A DNA stretch of 64,000 bases from Sterolibacterium sp. (GTDB taxonomy: Bacteria; Pseudomonadota; Gammaproteobacteria; Burkholderiales; Rhodocyclaceae): positions 26,871 to 90,870 of the forward strand of contig JAQTOA010000013.1 of NCBI GenBank assembly GCA_028713555.1, read 5' to 3'. The translations under genes were made by a program, and so were the position numbers. Position 1 is the first letter of the stretch. Every line of letters begins with the position of its first letter. Shown piece after piece: positions 36,253-47,962 of the stretch. The notes beneath the pieces are model-generated. The model was not told where the DNA came from, ran no database searches, and worked only from the letters and a program-made list of their open reading frames with translations.

Positions 36253-38586
36253 ATGAACCTGGACGACGCCCTCCAAACATTCATTGTCGAAGCCGGCGAA
36301 TTGCTGGAGCAAATGGAAGATGCGCTGCTGCGCATCGAGCAGGCCCCCGATGATGCTGATACTATCAACGCCATCTTTCGTGCCGCCCACACCATCAAGG
36401 GCTCGGCCGGCCTGTTTGGCTTCGACCATGTCGTAGCCTTCACCCATGTGGCCGAGAGCGTGCTGGACATGGTGCGCAGTAATAAGCTGCGTATTACCTC
36501 CGACCTGGTAGTCATCTTCCTCGGGGTTTGTGACCACCTTGGCGTATTGATCGCTCGTATCGCTGAGGGCGCAGATCCGGACGACGATACGCACCGCGCC
36601 AGCTCTGAATTGGTGACAAAACTTCGCGTCTACCTCGGCCAGCCACCCCAGGTCACTGCCCAGACGCTTGCCCCGGTGACGCAAGATGGCAAGGTGGAAA
36701 CGGAAGCCGGTGACGGCGCCAATACCGACAACTGGCATATTTCACTGCGCTTCGGTCCGGATGTGCTGAAGAACGGCATGGACCCCCTGTCTTTCATCCG
36801 CTATCTCACCACCTTCGGCAAGATCGTGCATATCGTCACCTTGGTGGATGCCGTGCCGCCTCTGGCGGCGTTGGAGCCAGAAACTAATTACCTCGGATTC
36901 GAAATCGGTTTCCACACAGATGCCAACAAGGCCATGATCGAGGGCGCCTTCGACTTCGTGCGCGACGATGCCCGCATCTTCATCCTGCCTCCTCATAGCA
37001 AGGTCACCGAGTACCTGCGGTTGATTGATGAACTGCCTCAAGAAGAGTTGCGCCTGGGCGAAATTCTGATGCGCTGCGGCACGCTGACGCATTCCGAACT
37101 CGAAGCTGCACTGAGCCGTCAGGCTGCCCAGGACGAATCACCGCGTCCCATCGGTGAAGTGCTGATGGAGCAGAACCTGGTTCAGCCAAGGGTGGTGGAA
37201 GCGGCGCTGGAAAAGCAAAAACAGGTCAAGGAACACAAGAGCACCGAATCAGGGTTGATCCGCGTCAACGCCGAGAAGCTCGACCAGCACATCAACCTGA
37301 TTGGCGAACTGATCATCGCCAGCGCCGGCGCCAGCCTTATTGCGCAGCAGACGGCCATTCCGGAATTGCTGGAGGCTGCTGCCCGGCTCTCCAGGTTGGT
37401 CGAGGAAGTACGTGATTCGGCGTTGACGCTGCGCATGGTGGAGATTGGTGCCACCTTCAACCGTTTCCAGCGCGTGGTTCGCGACGTTAGCGCCGACCTC
37501 GGCAAAGACATTCGGCTGGAGATCAGCGGCGCCGACACCGATCTGGACAAGACCGTGGTGGAAAAGATCGGCGACCCGCTGACCCACTTGGTGCGCAACT
37601 CCATGGACCACGGCATCGAGCCGGCCGAGGTGCGCCTGGCACGCGGCAAGCCGGCCCATGGCACGGTTCGGCTCAACGCCTACCACGATTCGGGCAGCAT
37701 CGTCATCGAGGTCGCGGATGACGGCGGCGGCCTCAACCGCGAGCGCATCCTGAATAAGGCTATCGAGCGCGGCTTGGTCAAGGCCGACCAGCAGATATCC
37801 GACCAGGAAATCTATAACCTGATCTTCGAGCCGGGATTCTCCACTGTCGAACAGGTCAGCAATCTCTCCGGCCGCGGCGTCGGCATGGACGTGGTCAGGC
37901 GCAACATTACCGCGCTACGTGGCACGGTGGAGATTGACAGCAGCGAAGGCGTGGGTACCACCATGCGGATTCGCCTGCCGCTGACGCTGGCCATTATCGA
38001 CGGCTTCCTGGTGGGAGTGAGCGGCTCGTCTTTTGTCGTGCCGCTGGACATGGTCGTCGAATGCGTGGAACTCTCGCCGGAGGAAACCGCGGCCTCACAA
38101 GGCCGCGATCATCTGAATCTGCGTGGCGAAGTGCTGCCCTTTATCCGCCTGAAGCAGCTCTTCGACATTCCCGAGCCGTCGTCCACGGTCATCGATGCCG
38201 AGGAGGACGATGCATTTGACTGCGGCAGAACCCTACCGCGCAACGGATCATCCGCCATCATCTTGACTGCGGAAGGTGCGGCGGCCCTGGCCAGGGATCC
38301 AGAACTGGCCTTCCTGCTGCATCCGGCCAAACGGGAAAACGTGGTCGTGGTGCAGTATGCCGGCCGCCGTGCCGGCTTGGTAGTGGATAGTCTGATGGGC
38401 GAGTTCCAGACCGTCATTCGTCCTCTGGGCATCGTTTTCAACGGCCTTCAGGGCTTGAGCGGCTTCACCATCCTCGGCAGCGGCAACGTCGCGCTAATTC
38501 TGGACGTGCCGGGCCTAGTGCACCGCGTGGTGAATCGCGAGACGAAACACAATGCCAAAGCCACGGTTTTTGCCACGAATGAGTAA
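36253..38586 (+). CDS. cheA: Chemotaxis histidine kinase CheA with MshEN-like insert
   Basis: A 777-residue kinase. Order: Hpt domain with His46 in AAHTIKGSAGLFGF; a region at about 160-255 resembling a P2-type domain; a pair of 24-residue repeats at 267-290 (RLGEILMRCG...ALSRQ) and 299-322 (PIGEVLMEQN...ALEKQ); the P3 dimer helices; P4 kinase with HLVRNSMDHGIE, DDGGGLN, FEPGFST and GRGVGMDVV; and the P5 CheW-like domain. The repeats have the spacing of the MshEN c-di-GMP-binding motif. It follows the STAS gene by 12 bases. Confidence 0.93.
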   Translation: MNLDDALQTFIVEAGELLEQMEDALLRIEQAPDDADTINAIFRAAHTIKGSAGLFGFDHVVAFTHVAESVLDMVRSNKLRITSDLVVIFLGVCDHLGVLIARIAEGADPDDDTHRASSELVTKLRVYLGQPPQVTAQTLAPVTQDGKVETEAGDGANTDNWHISLRFGPDVLKNGMDPLSFIRYLTTFGKIVHIVTLVDAVPPLAALEPETNYLGFEIGFHTDANKAMIEGAFDFVRDDARIFILPPHSKVTEYLRLIDELPQEELRLGEILMRCGTLTHSELEAALSRQAAQDESPRPIGEVLMEQNLVQPRVVEAALEKQKQVKEHKSTESGLIRVNAEKLDQHINLIGELIIASAGASLIAQQTAIPELLEAAARLSRLVEEVRDSALTLRMVEIGATFNRFQRVVRDVSADLGKDIRLEISGADTDLDKTVVEKIGDPLTHLVRNSMDHGIEPAEVRLARGKPAHGTVRLNAYHDSGSIVIEVADDGGGLNRERILNKAIERGLVKADQQISDQEIYNLIFEPGFSTVEQVSNLSGRGVGMDVVRRNITALRGTVEIDSSEGVGTTMRIRLPLTLAIIDGFLVGVSGSSFVVPLDMVVECVELSPEETAASQGRDHLNLRGEVLPFIRLKQLFDIPEPSSTVIDAEEDDAFDCGRTLPRNGSSAIILTAEGAAALARDPELAFLLHPAKRENVVVVQYAGRRAGLVVDSLMGEFQTVIRPLGIVFNGLQGLSGFTILGSGNVALILDVPGLVHRVVNRETKHNAKATVFATNE

Positions 38587-38651
38587 ATGGGTTGGCGTAA
38601 TTCGCTGCCAGCGGCACAAGTAGTTGAACTACTTTCATAGGAGTACCGCAC

Positions 38652-41243
38652 ATGTTTAAGAACCTGAAAATCGGCGTCCGACTCGGAATCAGCTTTGCTG
38701 TCACCCTGGCTTTGCTGTTCATCATCGTCACTGTCAGCTATCTGCGGCTCGGGGTAGTCAGTTCGCAAGTGGATCTTCTGGTGAATGATAAATTTCCAAA
38801 AACAGTAGTCGCCAACGACATCGTTGACAACATCAACGTCATTGCCAGGACGTTGCGTAACGCCGCACTGGTGAAGCGGCAGGAAGATATGGACAATGAG
38901 CTGAAGCGCACCCAGGAAGCCCGCAAAAGGATTGACGAGAACTTCGCGAAGCTCGACAAGACGATGAAGTCGGCCGAGGGCAGAAAACTGTTCGATCGAG
39001 CCCAGGAAACCCGCAAAATCACCACCGCCGACCAGGAAAAGTACCTCGACACCCTGAAGAACGGCAAGAAAGATGTTGCCGTGGAAATGCTGATCACCAC
39101 CGTCCGCAAGAGTCAGGGTGACTACATCAAGGCGGTCGAAGCTATCGTGGAGCACCAATCTGCATCGATGAAAAAAATTGGCGAAGAAACCGTCCAACTG
39201 ACGGAGCAAACGCAACCGCTGATCATCGCCATGGGATTAGCCGCCATCCTGATCGCCGCCGGATTTGGGTGGTGGGTCACCCGTAGTGTCACCGGCCCGA
39301 CCAGTAAGCTGGTGGATGGCGCCAACAAGATGGCCGCCGGCGACTTCGACTTCAAGCTCGATGTCGATAGCAAGGACGAAATCGGCGAACTCGCCAATGC
39401 AATGCGTTCCCTGCAAACCGCAGTTCAAACAATGGCGGCTGACGCTAATCTGCTGTCTAAGGCCGCAGTGGAGGGCAAGCTTGCCACGCGCGCCGACGCC
39501 ACCAAGCAACAGGGCGCGTTTCGCGCCATCGTCGAGGGAATCAACGGCACGCTCGACCGGTTGGTGGGCTTCCTCGACAACATGCCTGCGCCAGTCGCGG
39601 TGATGGACCGGGAATTCAACATCCAATACATCAACCAGATCGGCGCCCGCGTCGGCGGCAGGACGCCCCAACAGGTCATGAATACCAAGTGCTACGACTT
39701 TTTCAAGGCTGACGATTGCCGTACCGACCGCTGCGCTTGCGCTCGCGCCATGAGCAGCGGCGAGCTGTGCACCGGCGAAACTCACGTCTGCCCCGGCAGC
39801 GCCAGCCTGGACATCGCGTATAGCGGCTTGCCGTTGCGTGGCCCCGATGGTGGAATCATCGGGGTGATGGAAATAGTGACCGACCAGACAGCGGTAATAC
39901 AGGCGAGTCGTGTTTCTGCGAAGGTGGCGGCCTACCAGGCGACCGAGACCAAGAAGCTGGTCGATGGGCTGGGCGAACTCGCGCGTGGCAATGTCGAGTT
40001 TTCCATCGTCCCGGCGGAGGCGGATGCCGAGACGCAGGTCGTCAAGGCCGCTTATGACGACATCGTGGCGGCAATCAATCGCAGCGTTGCCGCGATCCAG
40101 CTGCTGGTGAAGGATGCCACCAACCTTGCCAGCGCCGCCGTCGATGGGCGACTCGACACGCGTGCAGATGCCACTAAGCACCAGGGTGACTTCCGCAAGA
40201 TCGTCGATGGTCTGAATGCCGTTATGGAAGCCATCGTCGGCCCCGTCAACGAAGTCAGTCGCGTCCTGGTCGCCATGGAAGAAGGTGACCTGACCAAGAG
40301 CATCAATGCCGAATATCGTGGCCAACTCAAGGAACTATGCGATACGGTCAACAACACCATGGCCAAGATAGCCCGAACTATCGCCGATGTGAATACCACC
40401 GCCGAAACCTTGGCCAACGCAACCGGCCAGGTCTCTTCCACTGCCCAGTCCATCGCACAGGCAGCCAGCGAGCAGGCGTCCAGCGTCGAGGAAACCTCGG
40501 CCTCGGTCGAGCAGATGGCGGCTTCGATCAAGCAGAACACCGATAACGCCAAGGTAGCCGATGCCATGTCCGCCGATGGTACCAAGAAGGCCGCCGATGG
40601 TGGCCAAGCCGTGACGGAAACGGTTGCCGCCATGAAGCAGATCGCCAAGAAAATCGGCATCATCGATGATATTGCCTACCAGACCAATCTGCTGGCGCTG
40701 AACGCCGCCATCGAAGCGGCGCGCGCCGGCGAGCATGGCAAGGGTTTTGCGGTGGTGGCAGCGGAAGTCAGAAAACTCGCCGAGCGCAGCCAGGTGGCGG
40801 CGCAGGAAATCGGCCAGCTCGCCGGCAACAGCGTGGGCTTGGCGGAGAGGGCGGGCAAGTTGCTGGATGAAATCGTACCGGCTACCCGGAAGACCGCCGA
40901 CCTGGTTCAGGAAATCACTGCCGCCTCGCAAGAGCAGACCACCGGCGTAGAACAGGTGAATGTTGCCTTGGTTCAACTTAGCCAGATTACCCAGCAAAAC
41001 GCCTCCGCTTCCGAAGAACTCGCCGCTACCGCCGAGGAAATGAGCGGACAGGCCGGCAACCTCCAGCAACTCATGGGTTTCTTTACGATAGCGGGTAGCC
41101 AGGACAAAGAGCGTCAGCCCACCATTCGCCAAGTAGCGGCAAAGCCCAAAGCAATCAGCAAGGCCCCGGCCGCGTTGGTTTCCGCCATGAAAAAGGGCAA
41201 TGGCAGCTCAGGGGTTAGCGATGCCGACTTTGCCCGTTTCTGA
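38652..41243 (+). CDS. Methyl-accepting chemotaxis protein with Cys-rich PAS domain and repeated HAMP-like modules
   Basis: An 863-residue transducer. TM1 at about 12-33, a helical periplasmic domain to about 190, TM2 about 192-212, then HAMP. A PAS domain at about 310-420 carries six cysteines ([20 protein letters not shown], then GELC and HVCPG), suited to metal or redox sensing. Two related modules, at about 270-308 and 497-535, share RADATK and GDF/GAF-R-IV-G. The signalling tip [20 protein letters not shown] is near 675. The C-terminus ends DADFARF, with no NWETF-type pentapeptide. Confidence 0.92.
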   Translation: MFKNLKIGVRLGISFAVTLALLFIIVTVSYLRLGVVSSQVDLLVNDKFPKTVVANDIVDNINVIARTLRNAALVKRQEDMDNELKRTQEARKRIDENFAKLDKTMKSAEGRKLFDRAQETRKITTADQEKYLDTLKNGKKDVAVEMLITTVRKSQGDYIKAVEAIVEHQSASMKKIGEETVQLTEQTQPLIIAMGLAAILIAAGFGWWVTRSVTGPTSKLVDGANKMAAGDFDFKLDVDSKDEIGELANAMRSLQTAVQTMAADANLLSKAAVEGKLATRADATKQQGAFRAIVEGINGTLDRLVGFLDNMPAPVAVMDREFNIQYINQIGARVGGRTPQQVMNTKCYDFFKADDCRTDRCACARAMSSGELCTGETHVCPGSASLDIAYSGLPLRGPDGGIIGVMEIVTDQTAVIQASRVSAKVAAYQATETKKLVDGLGELARGNVEFSIVPAEADAETQVVKAAYDDIVAAINRSVAAIQLLVKDATNLASAAVDGRLDTRADATKHQGDFRKIVDGLNAVMEAIVGPVNEVSRVLVAMEEGDLTKSINAEYRGQLKELCDTVNNTMAKIARTIADVNTTAETLANATGQVSSTAQSIAQAASEQASSVEETSASVEQMAASIKQNTDNAKVADAMSADGTKKAADGGQAVTETVAAMKQIAKKIGIIDDIAYQTNLLALNAAIEAARAGEHGKGFAVVAAEVRKLAERSQVAAQEIGQLAGNSVGLAERAGKLLDEIVPATRKTADLVQEITAASQEQTTGVEQVNVALVQLSQITQQNASASEELAATAEEMSGQAGNLQQLMGFFTIAGSQDKERQPTIRQVAAKPKAISKAPAALVSAMKKGNGSSGVSDADFARF

Positions 41244-41309
41244 TAACACAACCAGCCATCTGACTAAGCTGCAAAGAACGCAGCAAGTCATTGGTTATAG
41301 GAGTTCACC

Positions 41310-41879
41310 ATGCTAGCAACGGAAACCCAACTGAACAAACAGCCGGCAGGAAATACGGCTGCAATCAGGGATTCCATTCTGCAGGCAGAGGAACAGCAGC
41401 AGTACCTCACTTTCCTGCTGGGCGATGAGATGTTTGCGATCGGCATCTTGGCGATCCGAGAAATCATCGAGTACGGCTTTCTCACCGAGGTGCCGATGAC
41501 GCCACCTTTCATTCGCGGCGTCATCAATCTGCGCGGCGCCGTGGTGCCGGTAGTGGACTTGGCAGTGCGCTTCGGCCGCCAGGCTCGCGACAACACCAAA
41601 CGCACCTGTATCGTCATTGTCGAAATAGAAACAGCCAAGGGCAGCCAGGAGATGGGGGTGGTGGTCGATGCGGTCAGCGAGGTACTGGAAATCCCTCCCG
41701 GGGATATCGAGCCGCCACCGGAGTTCGGCGCCCGCATTCGCAGCGACTTTATCCAGGGCATGGGCAAGATCGGCGGCAAGTTCATCCTCCTCCTCGATAT
41801 CAATCGGGTGTTGCTGGTGGATGAAGTCGCTGTTGCGGCAAGCATGATGCGCATGGAGGTGCCGGCGGAGGTCGCCTGA
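41310..41879 (+). CDS. cheW: Chemotaxis coupling protein CheW
   Basis: A 189-residue adaptor that links MCPs to CheA. After a 30-residue N-terminal tail, the SH3-like CheW domain starts at QQYLTFLLGDEMFAIGI, with PPFIRGVINLRGAVVPVVDL and the C-terminal KFILLLDINRVL. It is the last che gene; no cheR, cheB, cheD or cheZ is in the cluster, so methylation-based adaptation must be supplied elsewhere or be absent. Confidence 0.94.
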   Translation: MLATETQLNKQPAGNTAAIRDSILQAEEQQQYLTFLLGDEMFAIGILAIREIIEYGFLTEVPMTPPFIRGVINLRGAVVPVVDLAVRFGRQARDNTKRTCIVIVEIETAKGSQEMGVVVDAVSEVLEIPPGDIEPPPEFGARIRSDFIQGMGKIGGKFILLLDINRVLLVDEVAVAASMMRMEVPAEVA

Positions 41880-42004
41880 CTCACGTCATCTCGTCAGCAA
41901 GTTGCACATGAAAACCACGAACTGCACCTGTCCTGGTTCAACGGCAGCGTCATGCCGAAAAAGGCATCCCGTCGTACCGAGGGCAACTACCAGGAGGCTA
42001 TGCC

Positions 42005-43546
42005 ATGAAGGGTCTGCTACCCGGCCCGTCGATCTGTAACAAACGCGGGCCTTACATCGACGACCCTATTGACGTCTTGAGAAATGAAGAAGTTGCTAAT
42101 TATTCCGTGGCCCACAGCGACGGATCTGATTTTTCGTCGAGGAAGCCGGAAGCATATGCAGATGCGCTGAGTGATCTTGCGCCTGAATATCTGCGGACGG
42201 TTGAGGCCCAGCTAAAAGGCATACTCGAGTCGACCGCCGAGGGAATTCTGGCGATTGACGCCAAAGGCAAGGTTATTCAGGTAAACAGCCGGTTTGCCGA
42301 AGTATGGCAAATTCCCAAGCAGGTGCTGGAAGGTGCGGACGGCCAGACTCTGCTGGATTTCGTTCTGAATCAGTTGAATGACCAGGCAACCTTCGAGAAC
42401 CGGGTGCATGCGCTCCACGGATCGGCCACGGAGGACATGGACCTGCTGAAATTCAAGGATGGCCGGATTGTTGAGCACCATTCCTTGCCGATGATGCTGG
42501 ACGGATCGATCATTGGCCGTGTGTGGTCTTTCCGGGACATCACCAGGCAGAAGCTGGCGGAGAAAGAATTGCATGAGTCGATAGAGCAGTTCCGCAGCCT
42601 GGTCGAGCAGGCGATGACCGGCATCCTTATCATTCAAGGTCGCAGGCTCGCCTATGTCAATCCGCGTGTCTGCGAAATCCATGGTTACGCGCTGCAGCAT
42701 GAACTGGTTGGAGCTAATCCGCTTTCTTTGATTATCAAAAAAGACCGTCGCGCGACCATGGACAGAGTACGTCCTTTGCTTATTGGAGATGTAGATAAAA
42801 TCAGCCATGACTTGACCGCACTGCGGAAAAACGGGACAACTGTTGAGGTTGGGATATGCAGTTCACGAGCCAGCTATCGCGGACGGCCTGCAATAATCGT
42901 GATGACGCAGGACATCACGGAGAAAAAACACATCGAAGATGAAAATCAGCGTTACATCAAGCAACTTAAAACCTCGTTCATGAGCACTGTCGAAGTGGCG
43001 ACGATCATCAACGAAATGCGCGATCCCTACACCGCAGGCCACGAGCGGCGAGTGGCGGATATCGCCGTGGCCATCGGCGCCGAACTCGGATTCGACACGC
43101 GCCGGCAGGAGGGATTGCATATCGCCGGCCATCTGCACGACATCGGCAAGATCAACATCCCTGCAGAGATACTTGCCAAGCCCGGTAAGCTTAGCGCAAT
43201 CGAGTTTCAGCTAATCCAGGAACATGCCCAGGCGAGCTACGATGTGCTGAGGAGCGTGGATTTTCCCTGGCCGGTGGCTCAGGTCGCCTTGCAGCACCAT
43301 GAGCGCATGGACGGCAGTGGCTATCCTCAAGGACTCAAGGGCGAGGCAATCCTGCTTGAGGCCCGGATCATGGCAGTGGCGGATGTATTCGAGGCAATGT
43401 CTTCGCACCGGCCATACCGGGCTGCGTTGGGGATCGAGAAAGCCCTGGACGAAATCGAGCGTGGCCGCGGAACGTCGTACGACGCGGATGTGGCGGATGC
43501 CTGCCTGCGCTTGATTCGAGAGGTGCGCTACCAATTGCCAGTATGA
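42005..43546 (+). CDS. PAS-PAS-HD-GYP c-di-GMP phosphodiesterase
   Basis: A 513-residue soluble protein. Two PAS domains (about 60-180 and 195-300; RDITRQKLAEKEL ends the first, TQDITEKKHIE the second) precede a HD-GYP hydrolase. Metal-binding and signature motifs are intact: HDIGKINIPAEIL, EHAQASYDVL and HHERMDGSGYPQGL. It should linearise c-di-GMP. AGGAGG 7 bases upstream fixes the ATG at 42005. It follows cheW by 125 bases that hold no recognised site. The link to c-di-GMP signalling is of interest given the CheA insert. Confidence 0.93.
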   Translation: MKGLLPGPSICNKRGPYIDDPIDVLRNEEVANYSVAHSDGSDFSSRKPEAYADALSDLAPEYLRTVEAQLKGILESTAEGILAIDAKGKVIQVNSRFAEVWQIPKQVLEGADGQTLLDFVLNQLNDQATFENRVHALHGSATEDMDLLKFKDGRIVEHHSLPMMLDGSIIGRVWSFRDITRQKLAEKELHESIEQFRSLVEQAMTGILIIQGRRLAYVNPRVCEIHGYALQHELVGANPLSLIIKKDRRATMDRVRPLLIGDVDKISHDLTALRKNGTTVEVGICSSRASYRGRPAIIVMTQDITEKKHIEDENQRYIKQLKTSFMSTVEVATIINEMRDPYTAGHERRVADIAVAIGAELGFDTRRQEGLHIAGHLHDIGKINIPAEILAKPGKLSAIEFQLIQEHAQASYDVLRSVDFPWPVAQVALQHHERMDGSGYPQGLKGEAILLEARIMAVADVFEAMSSHRPYRAALGIEKALDEIERGRGTSYDADVADACLRLIREVRYQLPV

Positions 43547-43600
43547 CGTTATAGAACTTTCGTGGCCGGAGACATCGAGTCCCGGCGCATGCCGTTCTCC

Positions 43601-46444
43601 CTACTGAAACAGGTCCTGAGGTAGAGACATTATCAAGTGGCGGTCGCCATAGACGTCATCGATGCGGTTCACGGCTGGCCAGAACTTGTTGGCGGCGACC
43701 CATGGCAGCGGGAAACAGGCTTCCATGCGTGTGTAGGGGCGGTTCCATTCCGCATCGGCGAGGTCAATCTGGGTGTGCGGAGCACGCTTGAGCGGGTTGT
43801 CCTCGCGCGGCCAGATGCCTTGCGAGACATTGCCGATCTCCGCGCGGATGTTGATCAGCGCGTCGCAGAAGCGATCGATCTCGGCTTTCGATTCCGATTC
43901 CGTCGGTTCGACCATCAGCGTGCCGGCCACTGGAAAACTCACCGTCGGCGCGTGGAAGCCGTAGTCCATCAGGCGCTTGGCGATGTCGGTCTCGCTGATG
44001 CCGGTTTCCGCCTTGAGTGCGCGGATGTCGAGAATGCACTCGTGGGCAACGCGGCCGTGGACGCCGGTATAGAGTACCGGGTAATGTTCCCGCAACCGCA
44101 TGGCGACATAGTTGGCGTTGAGAATCGCGATTTCACTGGCGCGCTTGAGTCCCGTGCCGCCGAGCATGGCGATGTACATCCAGGAGATCGGCAGGATCGC
44201 GGCGGATCCCCAGGGCGCGGCGCTTACCGCTCCCTGTCCGGCATTCGGTCCGGGTATCGCCTGTATCGCATGGTTGGGCGCGTAGGGCGCGAGGTGTGCC
44301 CTCAATCCGATCGGCCCCATGCCTGGTCCGCCGCCGCCGTGCGGGATGGCAAAGGTCTTGTGGAGGTTCATGTGGCTGACGTCGGCGCCGATATGGCCTG
44401 GATTGGTCAGGCCGACCTGGGCGTTGAGGTTGGCGCCGTCCATGTAAACCTGGCCGCCGTGATCATGGACGATGGCGCAGATATCCTTGACCGCTTCCTC
44501 GAAAACGCCGTGTGTGGAAGGGTAGGTAATCATCAGGCAGGACAGATTTTCAGCATGTTGCTGGGCCTTGGCCTTGAGGTCGGACACGTCTACGTTGCCG
44601 CTGCCGTCGCAATCCACCACCACCACCGTGAGGCCGCACATCTGTGCCGTGGCCGGATTAGTGCCGTGCGCTGACCTGGGGATCATGCAGATGTTGCGAT
44701 GGCCCTGGCCCTGTGCCGCCTGGAAGCGGCGGATGGAAACGAGGCCGGTATATTCCCCTTGGGCGCCGGAATTCGGCTGCATGCAGATTGCATCGAAACC
44801 GGTGATAGTCTTCAGCCACTCGGTCAGCGTTTCTATCATCTCCGTGTAGCCTGCCGCCTGGTTGATGGGCGCGAACGGGTGCATATCGGCGAATTCCGGC
44901 CAAGTGATAGGGATCATCTCGCTGGCGGCGTTCAGCTTCATGGTGCATGAACCGAGCGAGATCATCGCGTGGTCGAGAGCCAGATCCTTGTTCTGCAGGT
45001 GCTTCAAGTAGCGCAGCATTTCGTGCTCGGTATGATGGGTGTTGAACACCGGGTGGCTGAGGATCGTATCGGTACGCAGGAGATCAGCGATGGGGCTGCT
45101 GGTGGCGGCCCTGGCATCTAAGGCGGCAATGTCCATGTCCTTGCCGGCAATTGCTTTCAGAAGCGCCGCGATGTCCGCGCGCGTGGTTTTTTCGTCGAGC
45201 GAAATGCCGCGCACGGCATTCGAGACGATGCGCAAGTTGAAGCCCGGTGCGTCGGCAGTGGTTTCGACGTGCAGGGTATCGAAAGGGCGTTGGGTGAGGA
45301 TTTTTATACCAGCCAGCTTTAACCCTTCAGCAAGTATGCAGGTTAGGCGGTGGATGCGCTCGGCAATGGTCTTCAGACCCTGCGGGCCGTGATACACGGC
45401 ATACATGCCGGCCATGTTGGCAAGCAGTACCTGCGATGTGCAGATGTTGGAGTTGGCTTTCTCGCGGCGAATATGCTGCTCGCGGGTTTGCAGCGCCATG
45501 CGCAGCGCTTGCTTGCCGCGGGCGTCGTTGGAGACACCGATGATGCGGCCCGGCACCGAACGTTTGTACTCGTCCTTGCAGGCGAAGAAGGCGGCGTGGG
45601 GGCCACCGAACCCCAGCGGGACACCAAAGCGTTGCGAGGAGCCGAGGGCGATGTCGGCACCCATCGCACCTGGTGATTTCAGCAGTACCAGCGCCATCAG
45701 GTCGGTAGCGATTGCAGTGACTGCGCCATTAGTTCGCAGGGCGGTAATCGTCTCCGTGAGGTCGGTGCATTCGCCGTGCTGGTTGGGGTATTGGAGCAGG
45801 GCGCCGAACACTTCTTGCCTGGCAGCATCTTCCGCCGCGCCGTACACCAGTTCGAAGCCGAAGAAGCCGGCGCGCGTCTTGATCACATCGATGGTCTGCG
45901 GGAAACATTCGGCATCGACAAAAAAGAGATTCGACTTTGACTTGCTGATGCGTCGTGCCATGGCCATGGCTTCCGCCGCAGCTGTCGCCTCGTCGAGCAG
46001 TGAGGCGTTCGCCAGTTCCATGCCGGTCAGGTCAATCACCATCTGCTGATAGTTGAGCAGCGCCTCCAGTCGCCCCTGGGCGATCTCGGCTTGGTAGGGC
46101 GTATAGGCGGTGTACCAGCCGGGATTCTCCATCATATTGCGCAGCATCACCTTGGGCGTCAGCGTATCGTAATAGCCCATGCCAATCAGCGATTTCTTCA
46201 GCTGGTTCTTGCCGGCGATGGCCTTGAGCTGCGCCAAGGCCTCATGTTCCCGCCGTGGTTTTGGCAGGGGTAACTGTCGTGGCAACCGGATGGCAGCGGG
46301 TACGGTCTGGTCGATCAACTGATCCAGACTGGTGGCATTGATCGTTGCGAGCATGGCCGATAGGTCAGCTTCGCCGTGGCCAATGTGACGGGCGATGAAT
46401 TCGTCGTGCTGTTCGAGAGCGCTGAGGGGCAGGGCGGTCGTCAT
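43601..46444 (-). CDS. gcvP: Glycine dehydrogenase (decarboxylating), P protein
   Basis: PLP enzyme of the glycine cleavage system that decarboxylates glycine and passes the aminomethyl group to the H-protein lipoyl arm. The 947-residue length is that of the fused single-chain form. It starts with [18 protein letters not shown]; the PLP lysine is in [18 protein letters not shown]. It is the last gene of gcvT-gcvH-gcvP, 3 bases after gcvH, and under the glycine riboswitch. Confidence 0.96.
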   Translation of the reverse strand: MTTALPLSALEQHDEFIARHIGHGEADLSAMLATINATSLDQLIDQTVPAAIRLPRQLPLPKPRREHEALAQLKAIAGKNQLKKSLIGMGYYDTLTPKVMLRNMMENPGWYTAYTPYQAEIAQGRLEALLNYQQMVIDLTGMELANASLLDEATAAAEAMAMARRISKSKSNLFFVDAECFPQTIDVIKTRAGFFGFELVYGAAEDAARQEVFGALLQYPNQHGECTDLTETITALRTNGAVTAIATDLMALVLLKSPGAMGADIALGSSQRFGVPLGFGGPHAAFFACKDEYKRSVPGRIIGVSNDARGKQALRMALQTREQHIRREKANSNICTSQVLLANMAGMYAVYHGPQGLKTIAERIHRLTCILAEGLKLAGIKILTQRPFDTLHVETTADAPGFNLRIVSNAVRGISLDEKTTRADIAALLKAIAGKDMDIAALDARAATSSPIADLLRTDTILSHPVFNTHHTEHEMLRYLKHLQNKDLALDHAMISLGSCTMKLNAASEMIPITWPEFADMHPFAPINQAAGYTEMIETLTEWLKTITGFDAICMQPNSGAQGEYTGLVSIRRFQAAQGQGHRNICMIPRSAHGTNPATAQMCGLTVVVVDCDGSGNVDVSDLKAKAQQHAENLSCLMITYPSTHGVFEEAVKDICAIVHDHGGQVYMDGANLNAQVGLTNPGHIGADVSHMNLHKTFAIPHGGGGPGMGPIGLRAHLAPYAPNHAIQAIPGPNAGQGAVSAAPWGSAAILPISWMYIAMLGGTGLKRASEIAILNANYVAMRLREHYPVLYTGVHGRVAHECILDIRALKAETGISETDIAKRLMDYGFHAPTVSFPVAGTLMVEPTESESKAEIDRFCDALINIRAEIGNVSQGIWPREDNPLKRAPHTQIDLADAEWNRPYTRMEACFPLPWVAANKFWPAVNRIDDVYGDRHLIMSLPQDLFQ

Positions 46445-46447
46445 GGT

Positions 46448-46831
46448 TTAGCCTTCGGCGGCGACTTTCTCGTAGGCGGTGGCATCCAGCAGAACATTTA
46501 ATTCTGATGGATTGCTCGGCTTGAGCTTGAACAACCATGCGGCGTGAGCATCATGATTGACCGTTTCCGGCGCAGCCACCGTCGCTTGATTGTTCGCCAC
46601 GACCTCGCCGGAGATCGGCGCATAGATGTCGGAGGCTGCCTTGACCGATTCGACCACCGCGCATTCCTCGCCGGCCTTGAGCTTGCGGCCGATTTCGGGA
46701 AGTTCGAGAAAGACGATGTCGCCAAGCGCTTCCTGGGCGTGATCGGTGATGCCGACGGTCACCGTGCCGTCGGCTTCAAGCTTGGCCCACTCGTGGGATT
46801 TGGTATATTTGAGATTGGCGGGGACGTTCAT
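46448..46831 (-). CDS. gcvH: Glycine cleavage system H protein
   Basis: Lipoyl carrier that shuttles the aminomethyl intermediate between P, T and L proteins. The 127-residue protein has the lipoyl-lysine at position 64 in [10 protein letters not shown]. The start ATG overlaps the gcvT stop by 4 bases, so the two are translationally coupled. The L protein (lipoamide dehydrogenase) is not encoded here. Confidence 0.96.
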   Translation of the reverse strand: MNVPANLKYTKSHEWAKLEADGTVTVGITDHAQEALGDIVFLELPEIGRKLKAGEECAVVESVKAASDIYAPISGEVVANNQATVAAPETVNHDAHAAWLFKLKPSNPSELNVLLDATAYEKVAAEG

Positions 46832-47919
46832 GTCGTTCTCTCCTGGATTAAAGATTTTCCGTTGCGGGCAAAAGGTGGTTTGACGACGCGGGCCTTGAGC
46901 CGTTTGTCGCGAATTTCCACTTCCACCTCGTCACCGACGGCGATACCCATGGGCACGCGAGCGAAGGCGACGGACTGGTTCAGGGTCGGCGCGAAGCTGC
47001 CGCTGGTGGTCTCGCCGCTGCCTCTGGCCGTGATGACTTTCTGGTGGGAGCGCAGTATGCCGCGGTCGAGCAGCATCAGGCCGGCCAACTGGCGCGTGGG
47101 TCGCTGCGCCTCTAAAGCCGCCTTGCCGATGAAGTCGCGTCCTTTATCCTTGAAGTCGACAGTCCAGGCCAGCCCCGATTCGAGCGGCGTAACCGATTCG
47201 TCCATGTCTTGCCCATAGAGGTTCATGCCGGCTTCCAGTCGCAGCGTGTCGCGGGCGCCGAGGCCGGCAGGCGCAACGCCCGCGGCGCGCAAGGTTTCCC
47301 ATGCCTTTGCCGCTTCGCTGGCAGGCAGGGCGATTTCGAACCCGTCCTCGCCGGTATAGCCGGTACGGGCGATCAGCCAGCTATTCCATTCCGCTGCCTG
47401 GAATACGGCCAGCATTTCGCTGGTGCCACGGCTGGCGGGAAAAGCGTTCCAGAACTTCATACGCGCATTCGGCCCCTGCACAGCGATCATGGCCAGATCA
47501 CGGCGTGGCGTCAAACTGATGTCATAACCTGCCGCCTGAAGCCGCATCCAGGCCAGGTCTTTGTCGGCGGTACCGGCATTGACCACGATGCGGTAGTGTC
47601 CCGGCGTGAAGAAATACACGATCAAGTCGTCGATGACCCCGCCGTCTTCCTGAAGCAAACAGGAATACAGCGCCTTGCCGGGCAGGGTGAGCCTAGCAAC
47701 GTCGTTGGCGAGCAAGTGCCGCAGCCATTTCTGCGCATCGGCACCGGCGAGGTCGATGGCCAGCATGTGGGAGACATCAAACATGCCGGCGTCGCGACGC
47801 ACCGCGTGGTGTTCCTCAAGTTGGGAGCCGTAGTGGATCGGCATGTCCCAGCCGGCGAAGTCGACGATTTTGGCGCCGGCGCTGAGGTGACTATCAAAAA
47901 GAGGTGTATGTTTTCCCAT
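46828..47919 (-). CDS. gcvT: Glycine cleavage system T protein (aminomethyltransferase)
   Basis: Transfers the methylene group to tetrahydrofolate and releases ammonia. The 363-residue protein has the typical start [20 protein letters not shown], the VSHM segment and the folate-site Asp region in [17 protein letters not shown]. It is the first gene of the operon and sits 43 bases after the riboswitch terminator. Confidence 0.96.
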   Translation of the reverse strand: MGKHTPLFDSHLSAGAKIVDFAGWDMPIHYGSQLEEHHAVRRDAGMFDVSHMLAIDLAGADAQKWLRHLLANDVARLTLPGKALYSCLLQEDGGVIDDLIVYFFTPGHYRIVVNAGTADKDLAWMRLQAAGYDISLTPRRDLAMIAVQGPNARMKFWNAFPASRGTSEMLAVFQAAEWNSWLIARTGYTGEDGFEIALPASEAAKAWETLRAAGVAPAGLGARDTLRLEAGMNLYGQDMDESVTPLESGLAWTVDFKDKGRDFIGKAALEAQRPTRQLAGLMLLDRGILRSHQKVITARGSGETTSGSFAPTLNQSVAFARVPMGIAVGDEVEVEIRDKRLKARVVKPPFARNGKSLIQERTT

Positions 47920-47962
47920 GGGTCAATGACTTGTCCGTTCTTTCTCGCGTTGTTTCGCGCAA

